NCBI GenBank assembly: GCA_965120355.1
Contig: CBCPMX010000012.1
Span: 1-17,054, forward strand
Length of the DNA: 17,054 nt
Direction of reading: 5' to 3'
From: CBCPMX01 sp965120355
GTDB taxonomy: Bacteria; Bacillota; Clostridia; Oscillospirales; Oscillospiraceae
The notes under the pieces were generated by a model, which worked only from the letters and a program-made list of their open reading frames with translations, was not told the origin of the DNA and did not search any database. Below are positions 7,217 through 14,159 of the stretch, piece by piece. The position numbers were made by a program, and so were the translations under genes. Each line of letters starts with the position of its first letter. The first letter of the stretch is position 1.

Positions 7217-7456
7217 TTAGATGGCGCCGGCATTTTTCAGCAGGGCCTTGACCGTGTCGGTGGGCTGAGCGCCGTTCTTGATCCACTTCTGTGCCTTCTC
7301 CACATCGACATGAACGGTGGCGGGGTTGGTGCAGGGATCATAGCTGCCAATCTCTTCAATGCAGCGGCCGTCGCGGGGGCTGCGGGAGTCCGCAACGACA
7401 ATGCGGTAATAGGGAGCCTTCTTGGCGCCCATTCTGCGCAGTCTGATCTTAACCAT
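7217..7456 (-). CDS. rpsP: 30S ribosomal protein S16
   Basis: A 79-residue protein of normal length, beginning MVKIRLRRMGAKKAPYYRI, with the family core VVADSRSPRDGR and IGSYDP. It binds 16S rRNA during small-subunit assembly. GGAGG lies 9 nt before the ATG. It is the third gene of the ylxM-ffh-rpsP-khpA operon, with 84 nt to ffh upstream and 27 nt to khpA downstream. Confidence 0.98.
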   Translation of the reverse strand: MVKIRLRRMGAKKAPYYRIVVADSRSPRDGRCIEEIGSYDPCTNPATVHVDVEKAQKWIKNGAQPTDTVKALLKNAGAI

Positions 7457-7540
7457 GGGGTTTCACCTCCAGAAAAAATACATCAAATATCTATCGCAAG
7501 ACAAATGTCATGACGAACAAATTGTATCGGGCAAGGCCCT

Positions 7541-8896
7541 TTATCCGAAGCCGGGGAAAGAAAAGCCGCCTTTCTTGCTCAGCTTCTTCATCTTTTTGGA
7601 TGCCCCCGGACCGGAGAACTGCTTGATCAGGGCCTGCATCTGATCGAACTGCTTCAGCAGGCGGTTGATCTCTTCGGTTTTGACGCCGGCGCCGGCGGCA
7701 ATGCGCTTTTTCCGGCTGTGATTGAGGACGTTGGGATTCTCTCGTTCATAGGGGGTCATGGATTGAATAATGGCTTCCGTGTGCGCCAGAGCCTTTTCGT
7801 CCACCGTGGCATTTTTCAGGGCCGAGGCGTTGACACCAGGGAGCATGGCCAGCATATCCTGCATGGAACCCATGCTTTTCAGCTGCACCAGCTGGTCGTA
7901 GAAATCAGACAGCGTGAATTTATTGGTGCGCAGCTTCTGTTCCAGTTCAGCGGCTTTCTTCTGATCCAGAGCCTGTTCGGCCTTTTCGATGAGGGTCAGC
8001 ACATCGCCCATGCCCAGAATCCGGCTGGCCATGCGCTGAGGGTGGAACGCTTCAATGTTGTCCAGCTTTTCGCCGGAACCGGCGAACTTGATGGGTTTGC
8101 CGGTGACAGCCTTGACGGACAGCGCCGCGCCGCCGCGGGCGTCGCCGTCCAGTTTGGTCAGCATGACGCCGTCGATGTCCAGGTAGTCGTCAAAGGCCTT
8201 GGCGGCGTTGACGGCGTCCTGGCCGGTCATGGCGTCCACTACCAGCAGGATTTCATCGGGGTGGACCTCCGCCTTGATGGCCTTCAGCTCGTCCATCAGC
8301 TGCTCGTCCACATGGAGACGGCCGGCGGTATCCAGAAACACCATGTCGTTGCCGTAGCGGTTGGCATGGTCGATGGCGGCTTTGGCAATCTCCACAGGGT
8401 TGGTCTGGCCCATCTCAAAGACCGGGATGTCCAGCTTTTCGCCGCAGACCTGCAGCTGCTTGATGGCAGCGGGCCGGTAGATGTCGCAGGCCACCAGCAG
8501 AGGCCGTTTGCCCTGTTTCTTCATGAGGCCCGCCAGCTTGGCGCCGTTTGTGGTTTTGCCTGCGCCCTGCAGGCCCACCAGCATCACGACAGTGGGCGGC
8601 TTGGAGGCAATATTCAGCTTTGCGTTTTCGCTGCCCATGAGGGCAATGAGTTCTTCGTTGACAATCTTGACGATCATTTGGGCAGGGGTCAGACTTTCCA
8701 TCACGTCCTGGCCCACAGCCCGCTCAGAGACTTTTTTTACGAAGTCCTTGACGACCTTATAGCTGACGTCGGCCTCCAGCAGAGCCAGACGGATTTCCCG
8801 CATGGCCTCCTTGACGTCGGCTTCAGACAGGCGGCCCTTGCCGCGGAGCTTTTTGAACGCGGCGTTCAGTTTTTCAGAAAGACCTTCAAATGCCAT
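7541..8896 (-). CDS. ffh: signal recognition particle protein Ffh (SRP54)
   Basis: GTPase of the signal recognition particle. It binds signal sequences of membrane and secreted proteins on ribosomes and delivers them to FtsY. It has 451 residues, normal length. The N domain covers about 1-90. The G domain has GLQGAGKTT (108-116), DTAGR (189-193) and TKLDGDARGG (247-256). The Met-rich M domain runs from about 300 and contains the SRP-RNA-binding signature GMGDVLTLIEKAEQAL near its start and SRKKRIAAGAG later. It ends with the Phe/Gly-rich tail GGFSFPGFG. The start at 8896 is preceded by ylxM, whose stop is 11 nt away. The SRP RNA itself is not seen in this window. Confidence 0.98.
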   Translation of the reverse strand: MAFEGLSEKLNAAFKKLRGKGRLSEADVKEAMREIRLALLEADVSYKVVKDFVKKVSERAVGQDVMESLTPAQMIVKIVNEELIALMGSENAKLNIASKPPTVVMLVGLQGAGKTTNGAKLAGLMKKQGKRPLLVACDIYRPAAIKQLQVCGEKLDIPVFEMGQTNPVEIAKAAIDHANRYGNDMVFLDTAGRLHVDEQLMDELKAIKAEVHPDEILLVVDAMTGQDAVNAAKAFDDYLDIDGVMLTKLDGDARGGAALSVKAVTGKPIKFAGSGEKLDNIEAFHPQRMASRILGMGDVLTLIEKAEQALDQKKAAELEQKLRTNKFTLSDFYDQLVQLKSMGSMQDMLAMLPGVNASALKNATVDEKALAHTEAIIQSMTPYERENPNVLNHSRKKRIAAGAGVKTEEINRLLKQFDQMQALIKQFSGPGASKKMKKLSKKGGFSFPGFG

Positions 8897-8907
8897 GGGA
8901 TGCTCCT

Positions 8908-9243
8908 TCAGATGGTAGGCAGAGCTTCTGCCAACGAGATGATCCGACGGGCTTCCTCGCCGTCGGGCAGGGTACGGGCGGCGTCCAAAATCTCCCCGGC
9001 GATCCGGGCGATCTGCCGGGATCGGGCCACGCAGCCCAGATGGGTTTCCAGACTCAGCAGGGCGCCCTCCGCCCGGGCGATGGTATCGTGGACGCCCTGG
9101 CGGCTGATGCCCTCGTTCTCGGCGATCTCGCCAAGGCTGAGGTCCTGATTATAGTATAGGTCAAACAGCGTCCGCTGTTTTTCGGTCAGTGTCTCCCCAT
9201 AAAAGTCAAACAGCAGCGACATTTCGTAGGCGTCCCGTTTCAT
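8908..9243 (-). CDS. ylxM: YlxM-family SRP-associated HTH protein
   Basis: A 111-residue protein of the UPF0122/YlxM family. It opens with the family hallmark MSLLFDFYGETLTEKQRTLF (residues 8-27), then LYYNQDLSLGEIAENEGISRQGVHDTIARAE at about 29-59, a sigma-70-region-4-like helix-turn-helix. YlxM has been linked to SRP function in several Gram-positive bacteria. Start 9243 is chosen by the AGGAGG 7 nt upstream and by the family N terminus, although the frame stays open to 9420. It is the first gene of the operon and lies 11 nt from ffh, so it is very likely translated from the same message. Confidence 0.95.
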   Translation of the reverse strand: MKRDAYEMSLLFDFYGETLTEKQRTLFDLYYNQDLSLGEIAENEGISRQGVHDTIARAEGALLSLETHLGCVARSRQIARIAGEILDAARTLPDGEEARRIISLAEALPTI

Positions 9244-9285
9244 ATCGCGGCCTCCTGTCAAGGGAAATGGCTTGATAGCCTGCTC

Positions 9286-9314
9286 AGTATAGCAGAATCC
9301 CGCCGGGTTGTCAA
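9286..9314 (-). promoter_or_regulatory. sigma-A promoter of the ylxM-ffh-rpsP-khpA operon
   Basis: Minus strand TTGACA (9309-9314), 17 bp, TATACT (9286-9291), near consensus, with a short leader to ylxM. Confidence 0.92.
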
Positions 9315-9489
9315 GTGCTTTTGCTTGACAGAATGCAAGGCTATCGCATCGCTTGAAAGCGATGCCCTCCGGCGGGCCCGGTTCCTTGCTGCGCGGCAAA
9401 GAACCGGCGGGGGACAACACACAGGGTATATGGAAAACGGTATTTTTTCTATCACAGCACGAAAGAAACAGAAACAGAAAATAATTTTC
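9315..9489. other. divergent intergenic region with two hairpins
   Basis: Between the two divergent promoters are a perfect 9-bp inverted repeat, GCATCGCTT/AAGCGATGC (9346-9365), and a second hairpin, CGGTTC-C-TTGC/GCAA-A-GAACCG (9379-9406). The octamer CCGGCGGG flanks the second one on both sides and also occurs in the spacer of the ylxM promoter. Neither hairpin has a T-run. No gene is seen. Confidence 0.5.
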
Positions 9490-9517
9490 TTGACATTTTT
9501 AATGCTTATATTACAAT
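9490..9517 (+). promoter_or_regulatory. sigma-A promoter of the lipoprotein gene
   Basis: TTGACA (9490-9495), 16 bp, TACAAT (9512-9517). Predicted transcription start is near 9524, giving a leader of about 185 nt before the start codon at 9710. Confidence 0.88.
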
Positions 9518-9523
9518 AAAAGA

Positions 9524-9695
9524 GAAAGATGGTTGTACCTTCTTATGCGCGCGGCCAGCGGCGCAGACGCAAAGGATGCCGCTCAAGTCACAGTGGAGAG
9601 TGTGCAGGCGCGCAGCGCTTTACGTGTACAAAAAGCGCAAAAGGAGCATAAAAAAGGAACATGCGGCTCAGAGTTCTGACCCGCATGTTCCTTTT
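9524..9695 (+). ncRNA. structured 5' leader, candidate cis-regulatory RNA
   Basis: Complementary segments can be traced by eye. TGCGCGC (9546-9552) pairs with GCGCGCA (9608-9614). It encloses AGCGGC/GCCGCT (9557-9562 with 9578-9583) and CACA/TGTG (9589-9592 with 9601-9604). A hairpin GCGCTTT/AAAGCGC (9615-9621 with 9632-9638) exposes GTACAA (9626-9631), which is complementary to TTGTAC at 9533-9538, a possible pseudoknot. It ends in a long hairpin, AAAAGGAACATGCGG (9652-9666) with 9681-9695, closing on TTTT and immediately followed by the Shine-Dalgarno AAGGAG (9696-9701). It matches no riboswitch class that I recognise. The structure was found by inspection only and has no covariation support. 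Confidence 0.45.
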
Positions 9696-9709
9696 AAGGA
9701 GACATTGCT

Positions 9710-11812
9710 ATGAAACGATCGTACAGACGCATTCTTTTTTATATCCTGATCACGGCGCTTTTCTTCCTGTCCGGCTGCGGCAAAGAAGCGGAACTGACCG
9801 TGACAGAGCAGTCGCTGTCTTTCACGGTACGGCAAACCGCCCTGAACCTGCCGGAAAACGAAGTCGCTTACGCCGCGCTGCTGGAGGACGGCATTCTGAT
9901 TCAGCAAAAAGACGCGGCAGGCACCGTGTTTTGCCTGACAGATGGATATGAAACGGTGCGTCAGCTTCAAACGGCGTCCGAAGCGTTTCTCAGCGCCGTG
10001 ACCGTGGCGGAAGACAGTACCATCTGGATGGCGGAGCAATCCGACGCTGCTGTTACAGTCACACAGATGACGCAGGCTGGCGAAGGACTGACGGCATTGC
10101 GTATCTCGTGGGCCAGCGAGCTGGATGTGTGCGGGCTATGCGTAGACATCACAGGAACCATCTATCTTTTGGGGAGCGGCAGCACCGGTGCGGTGCTGTA
10201 TATATGCAGTGGCAGCGGAGAACTATTGGGGCAGTGGACCGGCGACACGGCGGCGGTGGCGCTGACCGCGCTGCAAGAGGACAAGGTTGCGATTCTTTTG
10301 GTAGACGGGACACTGACCGTAGTGGATACGCAGGGCGAAGAAACGGCCCGCTATGACCTGCCTGTGGATGCGCGGGGATTGTGCGGCGGCGCGGATGGGA
10401 CCGTGTATATCCTGACGCCTTATACGCTCTATTGCTTTGACGAACCGGCCCGGCAGCTGCAAAGCGTGGCCGAGTGGACACAGTGGGGCCTTTCCGCCGC
10501 GCCGGACTATGTGCTTGCCGTGTCACCGGCGGAATTTCTGGCATTCTCGGCAGGCAGCCTGTTTGAGATCGAAATTACGGAAACCGACGGCGAAGCGGCG
10601 GAAAAGCAGACGCTGACGCTGGCGGTGCTGGGCAGCTTCAGTCCCACGCAGGCCGTACGGGAATTCAACGCGCTGTCAGACGCATATGAGATCAAAATTG
10701 TCGATTACACAGGCATGGACGAAACCCGGTTCAAAACGGAGCTGGCCGCCGGCATCGTGCCGGACCTGTTCGCCTTCGGCTCTGACCGGTTTGGCGCGGG
10801 CGTTTCGGCCGAACGGCTGGGGGCCGCGGGATATCTTCTGGATCTGTATGCGCTTTTTGAGGAAAACGGCGTGGCGCAGGAAAGTTTCCTGACCAATATT
10901 CTGGACGCTGCGGCGCAGGACGGGCCGCTGTATGCCCTGCCACTTTCTTTTTATATCGATGTGGTAGCCGGCAAAAGCGAGCTGGTGGGAGACGAAATGG
11001 GCTGGACATTCTCTGATCTGCAAAACACGCTGGCCGCGCATCCGGAGGTGGAATTCGTCTTTGGGTCTGCCAACACCCGGCAGTGGATGCTGGGGGAATT
11101 GCTGGCCTTCAACATGGGTCTGCTGGTGGACTGGGACAGCGGCGTCTGTCAATTTGACACGGACGAATTTCGGGGCATGCTGGAGCTGGTAAAAGACTTC
11201 CCCGCCGAGGCCGGAACCACCACCATGTCGCAGGAACTGCAGCGGGCGGCGGAGGGAAGTTTGCTGTTGGTGCAGGAAACGCTTTCCACCATCAATTCCG
11301 TGCAGACATTTCCACAGATTTTTGGGGACGCCTATACCATGATCGGCTTTCCCACTGACTCCGGCGTGGGCAACGCCGCGCATGTGCAGGCCAGTCTTGC
11401 CATCTCTGCCAGCTGCGACGCGCCGGAAGCGGCGTGGGAATTCTTTTCGTTGTTTTTGACGGAAGACAACACGCAGTTGGAAGCCTACGGCGCAGGGGGC
11501 TTTCCTGTCTATCGCCCGGCGCTGGAGACAAAGCTGGAAAACGCGGGGAATGAAGAAGCCTGGTCAGCAGGCTATGGCAGCCGGGAGGACGGCACCTGGG
11601 TGGAGCTGGTCTATACCGCCCCCACGGAGGAAGACGTGGCCCTGATCCGTGCCCTGATCGACTCCCTGGACCGCGTCCGCAGCTATGACGCCACGGTGCT
11701 GGAAATCGTTCTGGAAGAGGCGGAAGCATACTTTTCAGGGGATAAGGACCTCAATACAACGGTTTCCATCATTACATCGCGGGTACAGGTGTATGTGGAC
11801 GAAAACACATAA
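9710..11812 (+). CDS. lipoprotein: propeller-like N-half, solute-binding C-half
   Basis: A 700-residue protein anchored outside the membrane. Residues 1-23 are a lipoprotein signal peptide with the lipobox LSGC (lipidated Cys23). Residues about 50-290 contain repeated blades of the type ILLVDGTLTVVDTQGE and GTVYILTPYTLYCFD, suggesting a beta-propeller-like sensor or binding domain. From about 300 (TLTLAVLGSFSPTQAVREFN) to the end it resembles ABC-transporter family-1 solute-binding proteins: PDLFAFGSDRFGAG, a YALPLSFYIDVVAGKSEL segment and AAWEFFSLFLTED near the end. Such fusions occur in gut Firmicutes. No permease or ATPase gene is adjacent, so it may act with a distant transporter or as an extracellular sensor. 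AAGGAG lies 8 nt before ATG 9710. Its own promoter and a structured leader precede it. The substrate is unknown; sugars or oligosaccharides are the usual guess for family 1. Confidence 0.85.
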   Translation: MKRSYRRILFYILITALFFLSGCGKEAELTVTEQSLSFTVRQTALNLPENEVAYAALLEDGILIQQKDAAGTVFCLTDGYETVRQLQTASEAFLSAVTVAEDSTIWMAEQSDAAVTVTQMTQAGEGLTALRISWASELDVCGLCVDITGTIYLLGSGSTGAVLYICSGSGELLGQWTGDTAAVALTALQEDKVAILLVDGTLTVVDTQGEETARYDLPVDARGLCGGADGTVYILTPYTLYCFDEPARQLQSVAEWTQWGLSAAPDYVLAVSPAEFLAFSAGSLFEIEITETDGEAAEKQTLTLAVLGSFSPTQAVREFNALSDAYEIKIVDYTGMDETRFKTELAAGIVPDLFAFGSDRFGAGVSAERLGAAGYLLDLYALFEENGVAQESFLTNILDAAAQDGPLYALPLSFYIDVVAGKSELVGDEMGWTFSDLQNTLAAHPEVEFVFGSANTRQWMLGELLAFNMGLLVDWDSGVCQFDTDEFRGMLELVKDFPAEAGTTTMSQELQRAAEGSLLLVQETLSTINSVQTFPQIFGDAYTMIGFPTDSGVGNAAHVQASLAISASCDAPEAAWEFFSLFLTEDNTQLEAYGAGGFPVYRPALETKLENAGNEEAWSAGYGSREDGTWVELVYTAPTEEDVALIRALIDSLDRVRSYDATVLEIVLEEAEAYFSGDKDLNTTVSIITSRVQVYVDENT

Positions 11813-11835
11813 ATACCCCCGCTCACCCCAAAGCA

Positions 11836-11861
11836 GGCGGCGCAGCGGCGCCGCTTTCTTT
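11836..11861 (+). terminator. Rho-independent terminator of the lipoprotein gene
   Basis: GCGGCGC (11837-11843) and GCGCCGC (11848-11854) with a 4-nt loop, then TTTCTTT, 24 nt after the stop at 11812. Confidence 0.75.
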
Positions 11862-11867
11862 GTGGCA

Positions 11868-11991
11868 AATCCGCAGATAGGAGGTAAAGTGCAAATTCAC
11901 CCCCAGCTGCTGGGCCAGTCTGGCTCTGGTTCAAGCCAAGCGCACGGCGCGCCTGGGCAATTCGTTTGCCGGTTAGCTCCTTCTCAATCAC
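11868..11991 (-). pseudogene. frameshifted start of an XRE-type HTH regulator
   Basis: From the GTG at 11991 the minus strand reads MIEKELTGKRIAQARRALGL, then NQSQ, the first helices of an XRE/Cro-type DNA-binding domain. At about 11919-11925 a single extra base breaks the frame. One frame over, the sequence continues LAQQLGVNLHFTSYLRI, as expected for such a domain, and stops at about 11827. AAGGAGG lies 7 nt before the GTG, and a good promoter (12028-12056) precedes it, so the expression signals outlived the coding sequence. Even after correcting the frame the product would be only about 55 residues and lacks the later helices of the fold. It is either a decayed gene or, less likely, a very short peptide. 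Confidence 0.55.
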
Positions 11992-12027
11992 GGAGATTCC
12001 TCCTTGCGGTTCATTTCCGACAGCTAC

Positions 12028-12056
12028 AGCATACCATGCCCCACGGACAATGACAA
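12028..12056 (-). promoter_or_regulatory. sigma-A-like promoter of the XRE remnant
   Basis: Minus strand TTGTCA (12051-12056), 17 bp, TATGCT (12028-12033), about 37 nt before the GTG at 11991. Confidence 0.65.
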
Positions 12057-12167
12057 GCGACGCGCCGGCGGCACACTGGCGGCGGCTACAACCGCCGGTT
12101 GACGCTATCAGTTTTTGCGCCTGCGGGTTTTCCGCAGTTTTTGAAGATCCGGTGCAAAATGCGGCAC
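12057..12167. other. divergent intergenic region with hairpins
   Basis: It holds CGGCGG/CCGCCG (12080-12085 with 12092-12097), a compact terminator (12121-12142) and, from 12162, the left arm of the repeat over the flavoprotein -35. A half-site CGGCAC also occurs at 12069-12074. No gene is seen. Confidence 0.5.
12121..12142 (+). terminator. short plus-strand terminator upstream of the flavoprotein
   Basis: CTGCGG (12121-12126), loop GTTTT, CCGCAG (12132-12137), then TTTTT. It would insulate the flavoprotein promoter at 12168 from read-through out of the lipoprotein gene, or end a short RNA. Confidence 0.6.
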
Positions 12168-12178
12168 TTGACGTGCCG
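12162..12178 (+). promoter_or_regulatory. inverted repeat centred on the -35, candidate operator
   Basis: CGGCAC and GTGCCG are separated by TTGAC, which is the first five bases of the -35 hexamer. A bound protein here would block RNA polymerase. The regulator is unknown. Confidence 0.45.
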
Positions 12179-12196
12179 TGGGCAAGGCCGCATAAT
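12168..12196 (+). promoter_or_regulatory. sigma-A promoter of the flavoprotein gene
   Basis: TTGACG (12168-12173), 17 bp, CATAAT (12191-12196). The leader to 12339 is about 135 nt and contains a small hairpin, GCAAGGC/GCCTTGC (12234-12250). Confidence 0.7.
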
Positions 12197-12338
12197 AAGG
12201 AAGGAGTCTTATAACTGTAAAAAAGCTAAGATCGCAAGGCTGCGCCTTGCTCGCCACTCCGGCGACGGCCGGAAAAACAAACCGAGACGCGCCATCGGCC
12301 CCCGCCGGGCGCAGCCCCAAAAAGGAGGAATCCCCAAT

Positions 12339-14111
12339 ATGGCCCATATCATTGACCAGCCCAATTGTACCTGCTGTCACCGCTGCCGGGTGGAGTGCCC
12401 CGTCCAGGCCATCCGCTTCAAAAACGACAAGTACTGGATCGATCCGGACAAGTGCGTGGACTGCGGTCACTGCATCACCGTCTGCCACAACGGCTGTATC
12501 TCCGCACCCGGCGGCAATCTGCCCAAGGCGGAGCCCCATGACACCATCACCATGGACTGCGACCTCGTGGTCATCGGCGCGGGAGCGGCAGGCACCGCCG
12601 CCGCGGCTCGTGCTGCTGCCAGCGGCCGGAAGGTCGTTGTCTTGGAGAAAAATCACGAAATCGGCGGTTCGGCCTGGTACGCCCACATGTACCGCACCCA
12701 CTATTCCAAATGGCATGAAGAAGCCGGCGTCCCCGATACCCGGGAGAAGACTCTGGCGGAGTTCGAGCGCAAGACCGGCGGGCAGGTGGACATGGCTCTC
12801 ATGCGCAATATTCTTGACGCCAATGTGGACATGAACAACTGGCTCATTGAAGACTACGATCTGGGCAGGGATTATGCCTTCACGCTGAAGGGGCCTTTCG
12901 GCAAGCCCGGTTTCGTCAGTACCTATCTGGAACCTATGAACACCCGCCGCATTGACACCTCGATCGGCCCTGCGGGGAACGGCTGGTATTTTTGCAACAA
13001 GTTTCATGACATTGCCGTTGCCAACGGCGCCAAATTCCTGTTCAACACCCCCGCCAAGCATCTGCTTTTGGATGGCAGCGGCGCGGTCTGCGGCGTAGTG
13101 GCCGAGGACGACGGCGGCAGGTATGAAATTTCCTGCAAGGCAGTTGTGGTGGCTGCCGGCGCCATGACCCGCAGCGTGGAGTGGGTCAACAAGATGCAGC
13201 CCGGCTTCTATGACGAGGACGGCACGACGAAGGTCCACGTCTTTACCTGTGCCACCTGTTCCGGCGATGGGCTGACCATGTGTGATGAGATCGGCGCGGA
13301 TATCGACTATGTGCACAAACGTGTCGTCATGTTTGGCCCGGCCCGCCATCCCTATCCCTGCGTGACCCTGAATATCACCCGGGGCGGAGGACCCAACGTG
13401 ATGTTCAACGCCGAGGGCAAGCTGCTCCAATTTGCCATGTCCATGACGGAAAAAAGTTTCCTGGCCGATGAACCGGGCCGCTATTGCTGGTCTATTCTGG
13501 ATGACGCCCACTGTGAAGCCGCGATCCAGCGCAGCTATGGCGGCGAGAAGGATGTGGTGGGCATCGATCTGGAGGCATGTTATGACCGCTGGCGGGACTT
13601 CATCGCCGAAGAAGTGGAGGCCGGTTCCATTGTAATGGCGGACACCTTGGAGGAGCTGGGACAGAAGCTGGGCTTCCCGGACCCCGCCGCCTTTGCCAAA
13701 GCGGCCTATGAAGAGAGCTGCAAGCCGCCCAGAATGGGTCCCCCGCCCGGCGGCGAGGAGGACGGCCCCGGTGGTCCGCCGGACGGCCCCGGAGAAGAAG
13801 GCGGCATGTTTGGCGATATGCCGCCCATGCCCCCGGCGACCCCTCTGGAAAAAGCGCCGTTCTATGCGTTTAAGCAGAAGCTGTTCCACGAAAACGCCAT
13901 CGGCGGCATGCGTATTGACGCGCAGACCCGCGTGTTGAAAGACGGGCAGCCCATTCCCGGCCTGTATGCCTGCGGCGACAACTGCAGCGGCATCATGCTC
14001 TCCGGCGCTGTGGGCGTCCAGTACATCGAGGGCGTGGTATCGGCGCTGACGTTTGCGTTCAACTCCGGATATCTGTCCGGCAAGGTTGCCTCGGAATATA
14101 CAAAAGCATAA
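12339..14111 (+). CDS. ferredoxin-FAD reductase (fumarate reductase flavoprotein class)
   Basis: A 590-residue cytoplasmic redox enzyme with no signal peptide. Residues 1-55 hold two [4Fe-4S] sites: C10, C13, C16, C20-Pro and C39, C42, C45, C49. Residues 74-105 are an FAD-binding Rossmann start, DLVVIGAGAAGTAAAARAAA, followed by Glu103. The rest follows the FAD_binding_2 family, ending with DGQPIPGLYACGDN (about 535-548) and SGAVGVQYIEGVV. Relatives reduce fumarate, urocanate, enoates or 3-ketosteroids; the substrate here cannot be read. Electrons probably enter from ferredoxin or another partner through the iron-sulfur clusters. Residues about 463-502 (PPRMGPPPGGEEDGPGGPPD onward, to DMPPMPP) form an unusual low-complexity insert. 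The start at 12339 follows AAAGGAGG by 10 nt; the frame is open upstream to 12099 but does not look coding. It appears monocistronic. Confidence 0.9.
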   Translation: MAHIIDQPNCTCCHRCRVECPVQAIRFKNDKYWIDPDKCVDCGHCITVCHNGCISAPGGNLPKAEPHDTITMDCDLVVIGAGAAGTAAAARAAASGRKVVVLEKNHEIGGSAWYAHMYRTHYSKWHEEAGVPDTREKTLAEFERKTGGQVDMALMRNILDANVDMNNWLIEDYDLGRDYAFTLKGPFGKPGFVSTYLEPMNTRRIDTSIGPAGNGWYFCNKFHDIAVANGAKFLFNTPAKHLLLDGSGAVCGVVAEDDGGRYEISCKAVVVAAGAMTRSVEWVNKMQPGFYDEDGTTKVHVFTCATCSGDGLTMCDEIGADIDYVHKRVVMFGPARHPYPCVTLNITRGGGPNVMFNAEGKLLQFAMSMTEKSFLADEPGRYCWSILDDAHCEAAIQRSYGGEKDVVGIDLEACYDRWRDFIAEEVEAGSIVMADTLEELGQKLGFPDPAAFAKAAYEESCKPPRMGPPPGGEEDGPGGPPDGPGEEGGMFGDMPPMPPATPLEKAPFYAFKQKLFHENAIGGMRIDAQTRVLKDGQPIPGLYACGDNCSGIMLSGAVGVQYIEGVVSALTFAFNSGYLSGKVASEYTKA

Positions 14112-14123
14112 TATCTTCTGAAA

Positions 14124-14159
14124 AACAGCGCCAGGCCGCGGCAGCGGTCTGGCGCTGTT
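14124..14159. terminator. long hairpin after the flavoprotein gene
   Basis: AACAGCGCCAG (14124-14134) pairs with CTGGCGCTGTT (14149-14159), and the stem continues inside with one G-U pair to about 16 bp. The plus-strand tail is CCGGCTTTG, weak. On the minus strand the stem is followed by TTTTCAG. It is placed correctly to end the plus-strand gene but may also work in reverse. Confidence 0.65.

Noticed and set aside
7718..9148. Plus-strand open frame opposite ffh and ylxM
   Set aside because: Mirror of two well-conserved housekeeping genes; no ribosome site.
9531..9640. c-di-GMP (GEMM) riboswitch, suggested by GACGCAAAG at 9566-9574
   Set aside because: The other conserved GEMM segments (GCACAGGGCAAACC and the tetraloop-receptor arm) are absent.
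9661..9951. Short plus-strand frame starting inside the leader hairpin and overlapping the lipoprotein start
   Set aside because: Its ATG sits in the stem with poor ribosome-site spacing, and most of it lies in another frame within the lipoprotein gene.
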